Origin: Porphyridium purpureum
Lineage: Eukaryota > Rhodophyta > Bangiophyceae > Porphyridiales > Porphyridiaceae
Direction: 5' to 3'
DNA length: 64,000 nt
Assembly: GCA_008690995.1 (NCBI GenBank)
Contig: VRMN01000004.1
Span: forward strand, 1,736,001-1,800,000
The translations under genes and the position numbers were made by a program. The notes under the pieces were generated by a model that was given only the letters and a program-made list of their open reading frames with translations, was not told the DNA's origin and searched no databases. Each line of letters opens with the position of its first letter. The stretch's first letter is position 1. This document shows, one piece after another, positions 29,014-40,470 of the stretch.

Positions 29014-29865
29014 TCACGATGCCTTGGCGAGGTTGGACAGAACAGTGCCCGAATACGCAAATGCCAGCGAAGTCTCGTTCAGACACTCGTCCTTGACATC
29101 GCGAGGCCAATCTGATGCCACGCGGTCGATCTTCTCGCGCACTTCGCCGAGGATTTCCTTGACGTCCTTCTCCCACGCGTAGAACTCAAACTCCTTGCCC
29201 TCGAACAGCAGGTTGGACATCATGCGGCCGATCATGCGTCCGCCGGCCGAGTGCGCAAAGTAGTAGTTGTACCAGTGGCACAGGAACGCGTTGGGCTTGT
29301 CGCGCACGAGCTCCTGCAAGTAGGCAATGTACTTTGTGGCCGCGGGCGTGGGCGGCGGCACGTCAAAGTCCAGCATGCGGAACCACTGGATGTCCTTGTC
29401 GAGCGCCGCGCCGCGCTCGAGGCCCGTGCTTGTGAACTCGTGAAGCCACGCGGCGTCAGCGTCGGCCATGCGCGCTTCCATAAAGTCATACACCGCCTTG
29501 GAGTCCACCAGAAACTGCAAGTAGTCTTCCTTTCGCGGGCGCCATTCCTGAATAGGCAAGGCTGCCTCCTCCATCTGGCCCTCGCGTGGCGCCTGGTCCT
29601 TGGTGTGTAGCCTCATGGCCACAAACCGCATCTCCTCAACGAATCCCTTGTGCGAGCCTGGTCGACGCTCGGCCGCGGCGGCAGACGACGAGGACGAGCT
29701 GGCATTAGCCGAGGGCCCATGCATACTCACAGTTCCTCGGGACGCATGCACCCTGCGCAGACGCGCCGTGAAGCAAGCCACATTCTTGGAGGCGCTGAAG
29801 AGACGAGCACCGTTGACCTGAGTGCTTGCCACCGGCGCCGCGAAACCTCCAACAAAAGCCGCCAT
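29014..29865 (-). CDS. HO1: Plastid heme oxygenase (HO1 type)
   Basis: 283 residues. The enzyme opens heme to biliverdin IX-alpha, the precursor of phycobilins and phytochromobilin, using ferredoxin in the plastid. It begins MAAFVGGFAAPVAST, a red-algal-type transit peptide with Phe near the N-terminus. The mature part starts around residue 75. FVEEMRFVAMRLHTKDQAPREG carries the proximal heme-ligand His (residue 87). YLQFLVDSKAVYDFMEA and the distal-helix segment SAGGRMIGRMMSNLL follow, and it ends LAFAYSGTVLSNLAKA. In a red alga this gene would feed phycobilisome pigments. The frame upstream starts only with GTG, so the ATG at 29865 is used. GTACAGT lies about 200 bp upstream at 30063-30069. 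Confidence 0.94.
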   Translation of the reverse strand: MAAFVGGFAAPVASTQVNGARLFSASKNVACFTARLRRVHASRGTVSMHGPSANASSSSSSAAAAERRPGSHKGFVEEMRFVAMRLHTKDQAPREGQMEEAALPIQEWRPRKEDYLQFLVDSKAVYDFMEARMADADAAWLHEFTSTGLERGAALDKDIQWFRMLDFDVPPPTPAATKYIAYLQELVRDKPNAFLCHWYNYYFAHSAGGRMIGRMMSNLLFEGKEFEFYAWEKDVKEILGEVREKIDRVASDWPRDVKDECLNETSLAFAYSGTVLSNLAKAS

Positions 29866-30420
29866 TGCAAATGGATGCCACGCAAGTAGAACCGATTGCC
29901 AAGCCTCCACGCGCGGGTGATACTCCTGACGACTTTCCGCAGCCGCGCACACGCCCCTTCACTCGCACGCAAGCCCTCTGAGTCACCGCAGCTGCCCCAA
30001 ACTCGGCCGACTGTGTGCCGCTAAAACCCGCAGCTTCCACAACGCGAGCGGGATTTCGCTAGGTACAGTGCAAACTGGGGAAAAGTTGCGACGTGGGAGT
30101 GAGAGCGGTCGAGAACGCGAGAGGAATATCTTTGGCGCAGACTCTTGAAAAAGCGAACTCGCCCGATGATGCACAATTGAGGCGGCGCGAGCGAGCGTCA
30201 GACCTGCTGATTAGCTAGAGGTCGGCGCGACCGGGAACCGGGACGAGAACGGCCCGATCGGACGGTCGCGCGGAGGGTGCGATGATCCCGGCCTTCGGGG
30301 CTGCTCTATACAAAGGGCTAGTGCAGCCGCGCGGAGCAGGATTTGCCTGTCTTTAGAGTTACGGGCTTCAGCATTTAGCACCGGAATTTATTGGTACTAT
30401 AAAGGGGGCTTCTCGGAACA
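29866..30420. other. Upstream region of heme oxygenase
   Basis: Contains GTACAGT (30063-30069) and, toward the right, CTATAAAG near 30396, a TATA-like element 20-25 bp before a short plus-strand frame. No RNA gene recognised. Confidence 0.4.
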
Positions 30421-30630
30421 ATGGCGTTTGCTGGGAGTGGAGCGGTTGCATGTGTGGGTCCGGGCCTGTTGGATTTACCACACAGACGCTGTAGCGGTGC
30501 GGCTCGGCGGCAGCACCCGAGCGTCGTCAAGGTTAGTGGCGCTGAAAGACGCAGCTTGGTGCCATGGGTGATTTCGCGCGGGCGTAAGCGGAGCGGCGAT
30601 GCATGGATAGAAAAGCGCGCGGCTTTGTAG
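30421..30630 (+). CDS. Doubtful small frame with a plastid-type N-terminus
   Basis: 69 codons beginning MAFAGSGAVACVGPG and continuing Arg/Ser/Ala-rich with almost no acidic residues, similar to the start of red algal transit peptides. A TATA-like CTATAAAG lies shortly upstream. It could be the first exon or N-terminal part of a gene whose remainder (30603-30803, a different frame) I cannot link, or simply chance. No family is recognised. Confidence 0.2.
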   Translation: MAFAGSGAVACVGPGLLDLPHRRCSGAARRQHPSVVKVSGAERRSLVPWVISRGRKRSGDAWIEKRAAL

Positions 30631-31659
30631 AGCGAAAAGCGCGGAAACATCTGCTTGCAGCCAGGGAGTGTTGGTATTTTCTTGCTCGCTGTCTGGTACT
30701 TGGATACGTAAAGAAGGTAAAAGGTTGGATGAAACATGATTTTTGGCCTATCGGTTCCGCGGATCGCGTATGTTACTTTTTCAGTGGGTATATGCAATTG
30801 TAATGGACGATTGTGCACGCTTAGTTTGCAGTCGGTGTAGAGATACAGGCAAGCAGGTGCAGACTGTGATGCTTCCGCCGGCTCCATTCATCGGTCGTTG
30901 GTACTCAAAGTCGGAGGCGTGCTTCGAGGAGACTGCCCACTCGCGCAGCTGCGGACGGCCGTAGCATGAGTAGGAGTCGCAGACGCTTTCGGCTGGCCAT
31001 CGACGGTTGGTTTCTGAATACGGTTAGAAGGAGTGCGTTTTACGTCTTGAGTCTCACAGGGAAAGTGTTTGTTTTGTTGGGTTTTTTATTTGGTTTTGTT
31101 TTTGACGTTGTTGAGTACCTACAGAACCCTCAGGGCTGGTAAACTTGGAGCGGGTGCTCGTCCTCGGCTAAGAAGATCGCCTTTGTTGGTTAAGGTCCGC
31201 CCGAGAAGCAGTTGCCGGCCACGAGTAGGTATCATATGTCAAGCGCCCCCTGCTCCAGAAGCGAAGACGCGACATGCGCTAATTCACCACGACAGCACCG
31301 AGGAGCGCCCGACCGGCTGAGAGAAAGTTGGAATGAAGAAAAATGAAAAGAAGCAGCGCCTCGTCTTTCGGAGTGCGGCGGACAAAACAGAAAGGGCGTG
31401 GAATAAAGTGATGAAACTTTTCAGAAAAGGTGGTCCGTCACAGCACAGGACAAGTTGTACTGTAAAGTGTCGTTCGCGACCATTTTGCAAGAAACAACAA
31501 TTTTTTCCCAACCTTTCTAATTATAAAGACCGCTCTCTTTGTTATGTTCACATTCCAGTGCACTCGCCGCATGTCACCGTCTCACACTCTGTCCGCACGA
31601 CCCGCGCCGCCAACACTTGTCTAACTTTTACATAACCGCATCTATCGTCACCTGGACGC
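30631..31659. other. About 1 kb without a supported gene, next to the fossil element
   Basis: AT content is locally higher. Short frames only. The right part may belong to the decayed LTR of the neighbouring retroelement, but no clear boundary is seen. Confidence 0.35.
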
Positions 31660-34600
31660 AACCGCGCAGTACATGTCGCTCTATTCACGCGTCCCGTTGG
31701 CGCGCACCAATAGAACCTTCCGTCCATGACCACCAGACGCTACGCTTCCATCCTGTCCGTCTCTCCGACTCGCCGCTTCTTCAATTGCGTCCGCTCCAGG
31801 TCCGCGTCGTTCTGCTTTTTCAACAAACCGCCGTGAAGCGACTGCAACACGTACTAATCGAAGGTTCGTTGCGGCTCATCGCTTAGTCTTCCTTCCAGTT
31901 CGGTTACTTGTCTCGCGAGCTCAACCTTCAAATTGTTCAGCATGATTGGCGGCATTTGGCTCTCCTGCATCCACACAGGGCCTTGAGCTCCGCTCCTTCG
32001 AACCAAAAACTGAAGATCATTCTTACGCGACGGCTCTCTAATTCTCGCCGGAAGAATGCCTGCGTGTCCGGAAAAATCCCACTGATGGCGAGCCTCACTT
32101 GTGGACCAAGCACAGTTAAACAATTCACTTGACACCGAGCTACTTTGCCCGTCCTTTCGGACTTGAGCACCACATTAATCCATCACATATCCTCAAGTAT
32201 CACATACAGACCTCGCCACGGGTATCGTAACTTGCGACCGAGTCCCATGCTTGCTGGCGGGTCGAACAGTATGACGGGCCGGCCAGGCACAAATACGGAA
32301 TCGGCGGCCTTTACATAACACCATCGCTGAACCTGAGCTCGCCTAGCTCCCGCATTCGCAGGAATTAACTTCTCCAAGCGCTTGATGCTGCCTTCAATGT
32401 CAACTTCAGCGGCCGCTTGCTCCTCCGAGACAAACAAAATGTCCCTATCGAGCTCCGGAGTCGGCGTATCAAACATGGCATGGAACGGACTTACCTTTGT
32501 CGTGCCATGAATCGACGTATTGAAAGCGTACGTTGCCGCAGCCAAATGTTTATCCCACTGAGTGTCATCACTCAAAATCCGCGCCCTCACTTGACTACAC
32601 AAAGTTCGGTTATACCTTTCACCCGCACCGTTGCCTTGAGGACGATAGGCACTTGTAAACAAACGCTTCACTCCCAGCAAGTCACACAGTGCTGATGCCA
32701 CTTCCCCGGCAAAAAGCTGGTCCAGGGTCTGAAAGAATTTTCTCATAAGCTCCGAATCGACATGTCCACCCTTCCAGCATAGCTGCTGCTACGCTGTCCG
32801 CACTTTCGTCATGCAATAGAAGACGCACGACGTACCTGCTGGATAGGCTAGCTAAAACCAACACTTTCGAATTTCCTCGTATTGAAGCAGGAGAAACTGA
32901 GATCACATCCACCCCCACGATTTCAAATTTCCTCACAAGCACAAGTGGTGCCAAGGTCCTTTTCACACGCTGCAGACGCGGCATATTTTCAAGTCGACAG
33001 TGAACACACTTTTCAAGATACGCTGACACGGCTTCCTTCACCTTCAGCATGTAAAACCGCGTCTGTATCCGACGAATCATCCGATCACGTCCAAAATGAC
33101 CCATGAAAGCTGGACCATGAAAATATGTCATCACCCGAAGTACCAGTTCCATCGCAAGCCATGGCTTCTCTCAATCGGGCTCTTTCTTCACAATGATACC
33201 ATCCTCATTCTGCACAAAGCTCAGATCCTCATGCCACCTTGGCATCTCGCGGTTCTCGGCTGCCTTTTGCGCATCTATGAATTCCAATATTACCTGTAGT
33301 CCCGACCTTGCTTCAACCACTTCATCAAGTTCTTCTTCGCTTCTTGTCTCTTCATCCTTTTCATTCGCTCTATAATCCCGACTTAAACAGTCAGCAGCTT
33401 GCATCTGAGTACGCGGTTGGTACACCACATCCAAGTCCATTTCTTGTATTTATAGGAGCCATCGGGCTAGCCTGCCAGACAGCGACTTCTGTTTGAGCAG
33501 CCACGACAAAGCCTGATGATCCGTCACGTATTCAACTTTCTCCCCTTGCATGAAGCATCTTAACTTTGGACCACAAAACACGATGGCCAAAAGTTCCGTC
33601 TCAGACACGCTGTAATTCAACTCGGCCCCTTTCAATCTTCTGCTCACGTAGGCCAAAGGACAAAAAACTCCTCGAGCCTCTTCTTGAGTTAACACTCCTT
33701 CTAAAGCACCTGCGGAAGCATCAGCGAACAAACGTTTCTTCTTTCCTTGCTGCGGCGTCGTAAGTACATGTGCGCCAGCCAAAGCATCGCGCAGCTCTTG
33801 CCATGCAATCCTCTGGTTCTCACTCCATTTCTCGTCAAAATCTGGCACAACCACTGGCTGCCACTTTCCTCTTTTATTCTCGTTCTAGTGCGTGCCCCTG
33901 AGTTATTCCATGGCCCTGCAATGTCTGCAAACTGCGGAACGTGGATACTAAACCGATTGCACATCCCCAAGAACCTAAACAACGCTGCAGCATCCTTCGG
34001 CTCACTCGGCTTCTTAATCGCCTCTGTGCGAACCGAGCTCAGCTCTATACGTTGATACGAAACACGACGCCCCAACACATCAATATGATCCATCGTATAA
34101 GCACACTTGCGGAAATTTATCTTGGCTCCCTGTTCACGAAAATGGGCCAGAATCTTTGCCATCTCTCCCACATGCTCTGCCAGACTCTTCGACCCAACGA
34201 TAATATCATCCATGTACACTGTCACGGAATCTGTAAAAGGTCTTATCAAGTTCTCTGCTAACACGTTGCATCACAAATGGACTAGTGACTAAACCTTGAG
34301 GTATCTTGGCGTACATCACAAGACCTCGCACAGTCTTCACGGCCGTCAAAGGCCGACAAGCTTCCTCCAGCGCGACATTGAAAAGCCCATCTAAAAGGTC
34401 CAGAGCAGAAAAGACACGCTTCGTTGCCAAGATCTCGAGAATTGAATTCCTATCGCGCAATGGATAAATCTTTTTCAATGTCCTTTGATTCAGGTGCCTA
34501 AAGTCTGTCCTTATCCGCAGCCGTCCATCTTTCTTCTTGACGAACACATTAACTGCGCCCGATTCACTGCTCGGGCATGGGACCAGATTGCTTGCTGCAA

Positions 34601-37500
34601 GCTGCTTGTCAACCTCTTGCGCCTCCAGTACAACATCCACCGGAGACTTCCTTCTCTCTTTTACGTTGGTCAGAGTCGCATTCGGTTTCAACGTAATCCG
34701 CTATTCCTCCTCCTTCATACAACCGCTTCCCAGAAAAATATCAGCATATTCCAGTAGGATCTCTCGAAAACGTATGGCCAGTTCCACAAAGTGTCGTAAA
34801 TCTAATGCCCTGATAGCTTCCAAAACACCAGCCCGTTCCGAGTGTCCGATGTTATCCACCGATTCCACCCACGGTGACTGACCAGGATCAAATGGAAATA
34901 TTATTCAGATCCATCAGGCCTTAAGAAATGGGTGGCCTTCACCACACAATCCACGGTTGCTTTATGTCTCGCCAAAAAAACAAACTCACCAACAAAATCC
35001 CTGAGCGTAGCCTTGGCAGAATCTGCACACTTTCCTTGTTGAATCGGAGATAAGGTACCTTTAAATCAATCTACCCCATGGCACTCGCGGCCATGGCCCT
35101 TCCATCCGCTGCGAGGGGTGTTATTCCTGAATGGACTGGACATTCAGTGCCTTCCAACTTCTGGAAAAGCTGTCCATCCAAGTACGTGGGTCCTGCACTT
35201 GTGTCAATCTTTGCCATCAATGTGATATGCCCGCGCGATGTAGGCACTAGTACCGGTATTTGCATAGGCTCCTCATGATCTTGTTCTGCAACATTGTCAA
35301 GAATATCTTGACCCCAGTCCCACACTGAGTCAATCTCCCAATCATTGCCCTCCTCTGCTCGACTTCTGGTGCACACATTTGGCACCGGCACACAGAAACA
35401 CCCATGAACACAATCACGTTTTGCAATACCACATAGAGATACGTTATCCACGCTATCATCTTGCTCCTATATCCACAGGGAGTCTACGTCTATATCGGCT
35501 TTACCCAGGTTAATCCCATTGGACACTCCTTCCGCCACACGTAGTTCTTCAACAACAGCCGTTCCATTCTTCACCTGCACTTCTTGCACCCGGGCTCCAT
35601 TTCCTTTCCTCTCAGACTTGCAGTCCCCTCACTAGTTCTTTTTGAATCGTCAGGCATCTTTCTGTCCTTCTTCTTCTTTGGATAATTTTTCTTCGTATGC
35701 CTTGTCTCATTACGCCTCCAACACTTAAACGGTGGAGACGGGTTTCTTGGCCTTTCTTGATTCCCGGACATTTTATCCACTTGCAGCTTCTCGTGTGCTT
35801 GCATAACATCTGCATGCTATTCACCGAAGTCTACCTCATCAAGTGGAACCTTCCTCCCACGCTGTCGAGCCAACTTCTATCCATTCTTGATTGTCACACT
35901 CACCGTTTCGGCATAGCTTGCCCCGACAAGCAGCGACCAGTTCTGCAATGCAGGGGACAAACCACAGAGGAAGCGCGTCTTCATATCATGATCTCATGGT
36001 ACAACTATCTGACAAGTTGCCAGGTCTGCAACACGACTTGCGAAATCTTTCACATTCTCTCTGTCACCCACCCGCAACGATTTCCATCTCATCTTCATGT
36101 CATTGGCATGAACCAAATTGAAGAAGCGTTGCTCGATTCGCCGCACGATTTATTTAGGATCCTCGACCAGATATCTTGCCGTCAATTGCCACATGTATCG
36201 TTTCGTGTGCCCGCGAAACGCGAATCCGAGCCAAACCAGGCTCTGCTCCAAACGCACTGCTGGCATTCCCACAGGCGGCAATGTCTGCAACAACTTCAAA
36301 AGTCTCTGCTTCGCCGAGGAAAAATCTGGATCTCCCTCCCGTTCAATGGTCAAACCGTCAAATTCCTCCTTCCACAGCTTGGCCCTCTCAACATTCATTC
36401 TGACCGTGTGCTGGTGGGGCCCCAAGTCTTGACTGTGCGCTTCATCAGTACCCTGAAGAACAGCTGCTACCGGCGGCGAGGGTTCAAAGCCCATGCCTCC
36501 TCTTGCCCTGGCGTCAAAAGACGGCATGCCGGCCGTTACCGTTGGAACGCTTATTCTGTTGCCTTCTCCTTCCATGCTCAACCCAAATGACCAAGCGAAC
36601 CTCTGCTGATCGTATGGGACGCTGAGGCTACCAGATATACCGTTCTCACAGACTCACATTTTTCTTCCACGCTCTCCTTTGTTCACACCCAACAAATGAC
36701 GTTGCTACGAAGCAAACGCTGTTACCGGTTGTTTTTGAGAACGACCTCTTTTTTCTTTCTGAGTGTGATGACATCGCTGTACGCCCCAACGGCGAGACCG
36801 GCAGCGGTTCGGTCCCTGTCACCAGGGCGCCGCAACCGGTCGGGCTGGATGGAGACGCTCCGTTGGGGCAGCTAGTTCATCCGACGGCGAAGACGCGGGA
36901 GGGGGCGCGACCCCTCACCTCCACTCGGGCGACCCCTCCGCAGGGCCGTGCCCGCACGGCAGAAGCGAAGTGCAGTGCAGCGGCTCTATTTAAGAGCCAG
37001 CCTCCTCTCGCCTGGCGACTCGGCTCCACTTGGATACAGGAAAAGAGGTAGGGTCTTTCGGTTCAGTAAAAAAGGATGGCCTTCTACTACAATCTGCACC
37101 ACGGCGCTGCCTCTACCTCTCATGACTGAGAACGACTTCATTTTTAATTACTCTTTTTATTACTTTTCTGAAACATTTTCGAGCCTTCTCTTATCCAAGA
37201 CTGCTACCCGGCTCATCTTCACACAGCAGCACACGCAATGCGCGTCACTGCGTTCTACCTTGTGCTCGCGACTCGCGTCACCACGGTTTTTAGCTCAGGC
37301 GACAGCTGAAAGTAATCACGCATTACGTGTCGATTTCAATTGTGATTCCCGTCGTCGCGCACCATCAAAGCCTCCTGTCTATGACCACCGAACGCTACGC
37401 TTACATCCCATTCGTCTCCCTCACTTGCCGCTTCTTTAATGGCGTCCGCTCCAGGTACGGTTCGTTCTGCCGTTTCAAAACGACGCATTAGAGTGCCCGC
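31660..37500 (-). mobile_element. Fossil Ty3/gypsy-type LTR retroelement (copy I), heavily broken
   Basis: Minus strand. Recognisable parts, from right to left: a gag fragment (about 36150-36590), nucleocapsid and protease traces (35070-35830), reverse transcriptase (about 33700-34700), RNase H (about 33170-33850), and integrase with its C-terminal region (about 31850-33150). Similar segments at about 31660-31850 and 37300-37500 (roughly four bases in five alike by eye) look like LTR remnants, but the outer boundaries are not clear. Gag and pol are most like copy II at 51372-56400, so the two belong to one lineage. This copy is broken in many places, perhaps ten or more, and is clearly older than copies II and III. 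Confidence 0.8.
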
Positions 37501-38166
37501 AACAAATTTGCTACGGCTTGCAGAATTCCATTTCTTTAAGTGTTCCTCATTACTTCCTCTGTGCTCTTCTTCTCTTTTCAGTCCCGTCGTGTCTTTTGCC
37601 ACGGTTCGTGCATTTGTGCCCGAGGTCCGAGCCTCTCATTTGCTTCTCTGCACCCGTATGTGCAACTGCAGGCAGACGGGATTGGGGTCTCGTAAGGACA
37701 AAGTGCTGGGCTGGGAAGGGTAAGTGGCGGTTACGTACCAGAGGTGACCGCTTCGCGGCTCCTGGGTTAAAGCCGAAACCCGGTAGATGTATAAGAGCCT
37801 CTAGCGACCAGCTTGTATATTCGACACGACGCGCAGGAGAACGCCAGCGCAGATGAGACACGCGGTGCGACCAGGTTGAACATGCGCCCGACAAAGCTTT
37901 GCGAATACACGCTAGTTTTCCAAAAATGGCTCTTCTTTTCCGTGCACGCCTCTACCGTGCACGCCTCTACTGTCCACGCCAATTGCAGGAAACACAAGAT
38001 GTTGCGCTGGAAATAGTTCGCGCCACTTTTTCAAGTTTTGGCACAAGCAGCCGAGAAGGTAAGAAAAGGTTCTGACGCGGGTGTGCTTGCCCGGACTTCG
38101 CCACTGCTTCGATAGTTGTGCGTTGCCCAGGTGCTCAGCAAGGTGCGCGCCGCTTTGCCAGTCGCC
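37501..38166. other. Region between fossil element and nuclease-like gene
   Basis: No gene is seen. A short CCTCTACYGTGCACG-type sequence is repeated about three times near 37945-37980. No supported promoter element. Confidence 0.4.
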
Positions 38167-40323
38167 ATGGCTTTGACGTTTGGTTTCGGCGAGTTCTTGC
38201 CCGGGTCCATGCACGTCGCTGGTAGTCTTGTCGAAGCGGCACGATGGGCAAAGCCACAGGGAATGTGCGTGCTGCTGGCACGCGGCCTGGCTGGACAGCA
38301 TGCTCGACGCAGCGTCAGATCGGAGAATGACGCGTGTTACTCAGCCTTCGCACGCGTTGTGTGCGACAGGAAGAGCTTGATCGCTCACAGAATGATGCGG
38401 CGTGGATTAAGGTCAGCTTTCGTAATGTGTGCGCAGTCGCAACCCCCGTCTTCGACATCGCACGACAATGCGAATCAGCGCGACCTGCCGGTGCGCACGC
38501 TACGCATTCGGCTGGAGCCGTCGCGCGACCATGTGATTCTGGCAGCGCTCGAGCCCTTCTATGGGCGTGGTGTCGACGGTGCGACCGACCGCGGCAATGA
38601 ACAAGAGAACATGAGTGATTCCGACCCTGGTGCGGCGGCGGCCGAGGCATTTGCACGCGAGGCTTTGCGGATTGGCGTACTAGCGCTGAATGTGACGAAC
38701 GTCGAGGTGTCAACTCGCGCACTCCACGAGGAGGGCACCCGACTTGTGCGTGAACTCAAAGATCAGCTCAATGAGCACACGGAGCGCGTGGACCATGGCG
38801 TCGCTCGTACGCTGGGCACGTACTTTGATCCGACCACAGGCCAATTTGAGCGACGTGTGCGCGCGCTTCTGGATGGAGACGATGGGGAGCTCGTCATGGC
38901 GCTTCGTACGCTCGTGGTAGGCGAGAACTCTGCTCTGAGCGCAACGCTGCGCGCGCACACAGCGCCACTGTTGGCTGTATTGGGTGGAGGTGACACTCAA
39001 AGTGCTAATACTGTGCAAGGGCGCATCGCAGACGCTGTGCAGCAACAACTAGATGCACAGCGTGAAGCAATTCTGGCGCAGTTTTCTCTGGATCTTCCAA
39101 ATTCAGCGCTGAACCGGTTTATTGCGAACCTGTCCGAGAGGCAGTACGCGAGCGCCGCGGCGCACGATGCACAGATGACACGGCTGCTCTCTCAGTTTTC
39201 GCTTGATGACAAGGCGTCTGGATTGAGCCGCATGCTGGCCGAAGTGAGTGCACTGACTGCCGCAAGCGCGCGTGAGAACCTGACACTGCGCGAAGGCGTG
39301 CTGCACGAGTTGTCACTGGACAACAAGGCATCAGCACTCAGTCTGATGTCTGGCCAGCTGGACGCGCGCATTGCCGAGCTTCGCCGCGAGAACAGTGCGT
39401 TTCAAAGCAACGTGCGCGAAAGCGTCCAACTTTTGCTTGATCGTGCTGCGTACGCCAAGGCGCAGCCGATCTCGACGCACGACGGCGTCGCCTTTGAGGA
39501 AGCTGTGTTCCGGAAGCTCGAGCGCATGTGCATGCCGCTCGGCGGTACGTGGCGCGTCGAGAGTGTCGGAAGCTCGCCAGGCGTGCTGCCGGGCAACAAA
39601 GTGGGTGATGTGCTGCTCTCGGACACCAGCACGCCGCAGCAGCGCATTGTGGTCGAAGTCAAACGCAGCAAGCAAGTGCGCTCCGTCGTGCAGGCTGCCG
39701 AGGAGCTTGACCGCGCGATGCTAAACCGATCCGCAGCCGTGGGCATGTACGTGTGGGCAAGGGACTCTGCGCCTCCAGGCATTGATGCTGAAATGGGAGC
39801 GGTGTGCCGGCTCGGCGAGCGTGGAGTGCTTGTTATCTATGAGCTTGACGAACAGGACGACCTTAGTCTGCGCATCGGCCTAGCTCTGGCGCGCGCACTG
39901 AGTGCCTTGGAGGCACAGCGCGCCGCCGCCGAGGCTGCGGCTGCCGAGCAGAGAGCAAATGACGAGGGTCAGTCGCACGCGCTTGCCGCGAGAGTGTGGA
40001 GCGAGGCGCAATATCGACAGCTCGAGAGCGCCATTGGTAAAGTGAACGAGCAAATGAAGAACGTGAGCAGCCTGGAGCGGAATGTGGTTGACGCAGACAA
40101 GCTGTCCCGTCGCCTGAGCAAGCACGTCGCCAGCCTGCGCGTCGGTCTCGAGGCAGCATTGAAAGACTTGCACGTCGCGCTGGACACAGTTGCCGTCAAC
40201 CTTGGGATGAACGAGCTGTCAGGCAGTGATCTCGAGGAAGAGAGTGGGAGCGACGATGATCAAGGAGACGGCGAGAAGCAGCAAAAGACAAAGGCAACCA
40301 GAAAGCGTGCATCAAAGAAATAG
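38167..40323 (+). CDS. Coiled-coil/repeat protein with C-terminal PD-(D/E)XK nuclease-like domain
   Basis: 718 residues. I know no characterised homologue. After a variable N-terminal part comes a long helical region with three 38-residue repeats, each containing F/L-S-LD-x-x-x-SAL-x-R/L (positions near residues 305, 343 and 381). A compact domain follows with the PD-(D/E)XK pattern: FEEAVF (Glu about 443-444), KVGDVLL (Asp 481) and VVEVKRSK (Glu497-x-Lys499). A second helical stretch follows with Ala/Glu-rich coiled coil. The tail is acidic and then Lys-rich (RKRASKK), a possible nuclear signal. The architecture of SLD-type repeats before a restriction-like fold reminds me of uncharacterised bacterial proteins, so bacterial origin is possible. 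A role in DNA cleavage or repair is inference. The ATG at 38167 is the first in frame; ATGs at 38263, 38395 and 38614 are alternatives. Confidence 0.72.
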   Translation: MALTFGFGEFLPGSMHVAGSLVEAARWAKPQGMCVLLARGLAGQHARRSVRSENDACYSAFARVVCDRKSLIAHRMMRRGLRSAFVMCAQSQPPSSTSHDNANQRDLPVRTLRIRLEPSRDHVILAALEPFYGRGVDGATDRGNEQENMSDSDPGAAAAEAFAREALRIGVLALNVTNVEVSTRALHEEGTRLVRELKDQLNEHTERVDHGVARTLGTYFDPTTGQFERRVRALLDGDDGELVMALRTLVVGENSALSATLRAHTAPLLAVLGGGDTQSANTVQGRIADAVQQQLDAQREAILAQFSLDLPNSALNRFIANLSERQYASAAAHDAQMTRLLSQFSLDDKASGLSRMLAEVSALTAASARENLTLREGVLHELSLDNKASALSLMSGQLDARIAELRRENSAFQSNVRESVQLLLDRAAYAKAQPISTHDGVAFEEAVFRKLERMCMPLGGTWRVESVGSSPGVLPGNKVGDVLLSDTSTPQQRIVVEVKRSKQVRSVVQAAEELDRAMLNRSAAVGMYVWARDSAPPGIDAEMGAVCRLGERGVLVIYELDEQDDLSLRIGLALARALSALEAQRAAAEAAAAEQRANDEGQSHALAARVWSEAQYRQLESAIGKVNEQMKNVSSLERNVVDADKLSRRLSKHVASLRVGLEAALKDLHVALDTVAVNLGMNELSGSDLEEESGSDDDQGDGEKQQKTKATRKRASKK

Positions 40324-40470
40324 CACTTTAAGAAAGAAAGACAAGACGTCTGCTACGTGGTTGGCGCTGCGCAAATCTTTTTTTGTTTTCCCGTGGCTGG
40401 GGATTCGTGCAAATTCAAAACGCGTCAAGCGCACTACTTCCTCGGAATAACTCGTCTAACATAATTTTAG

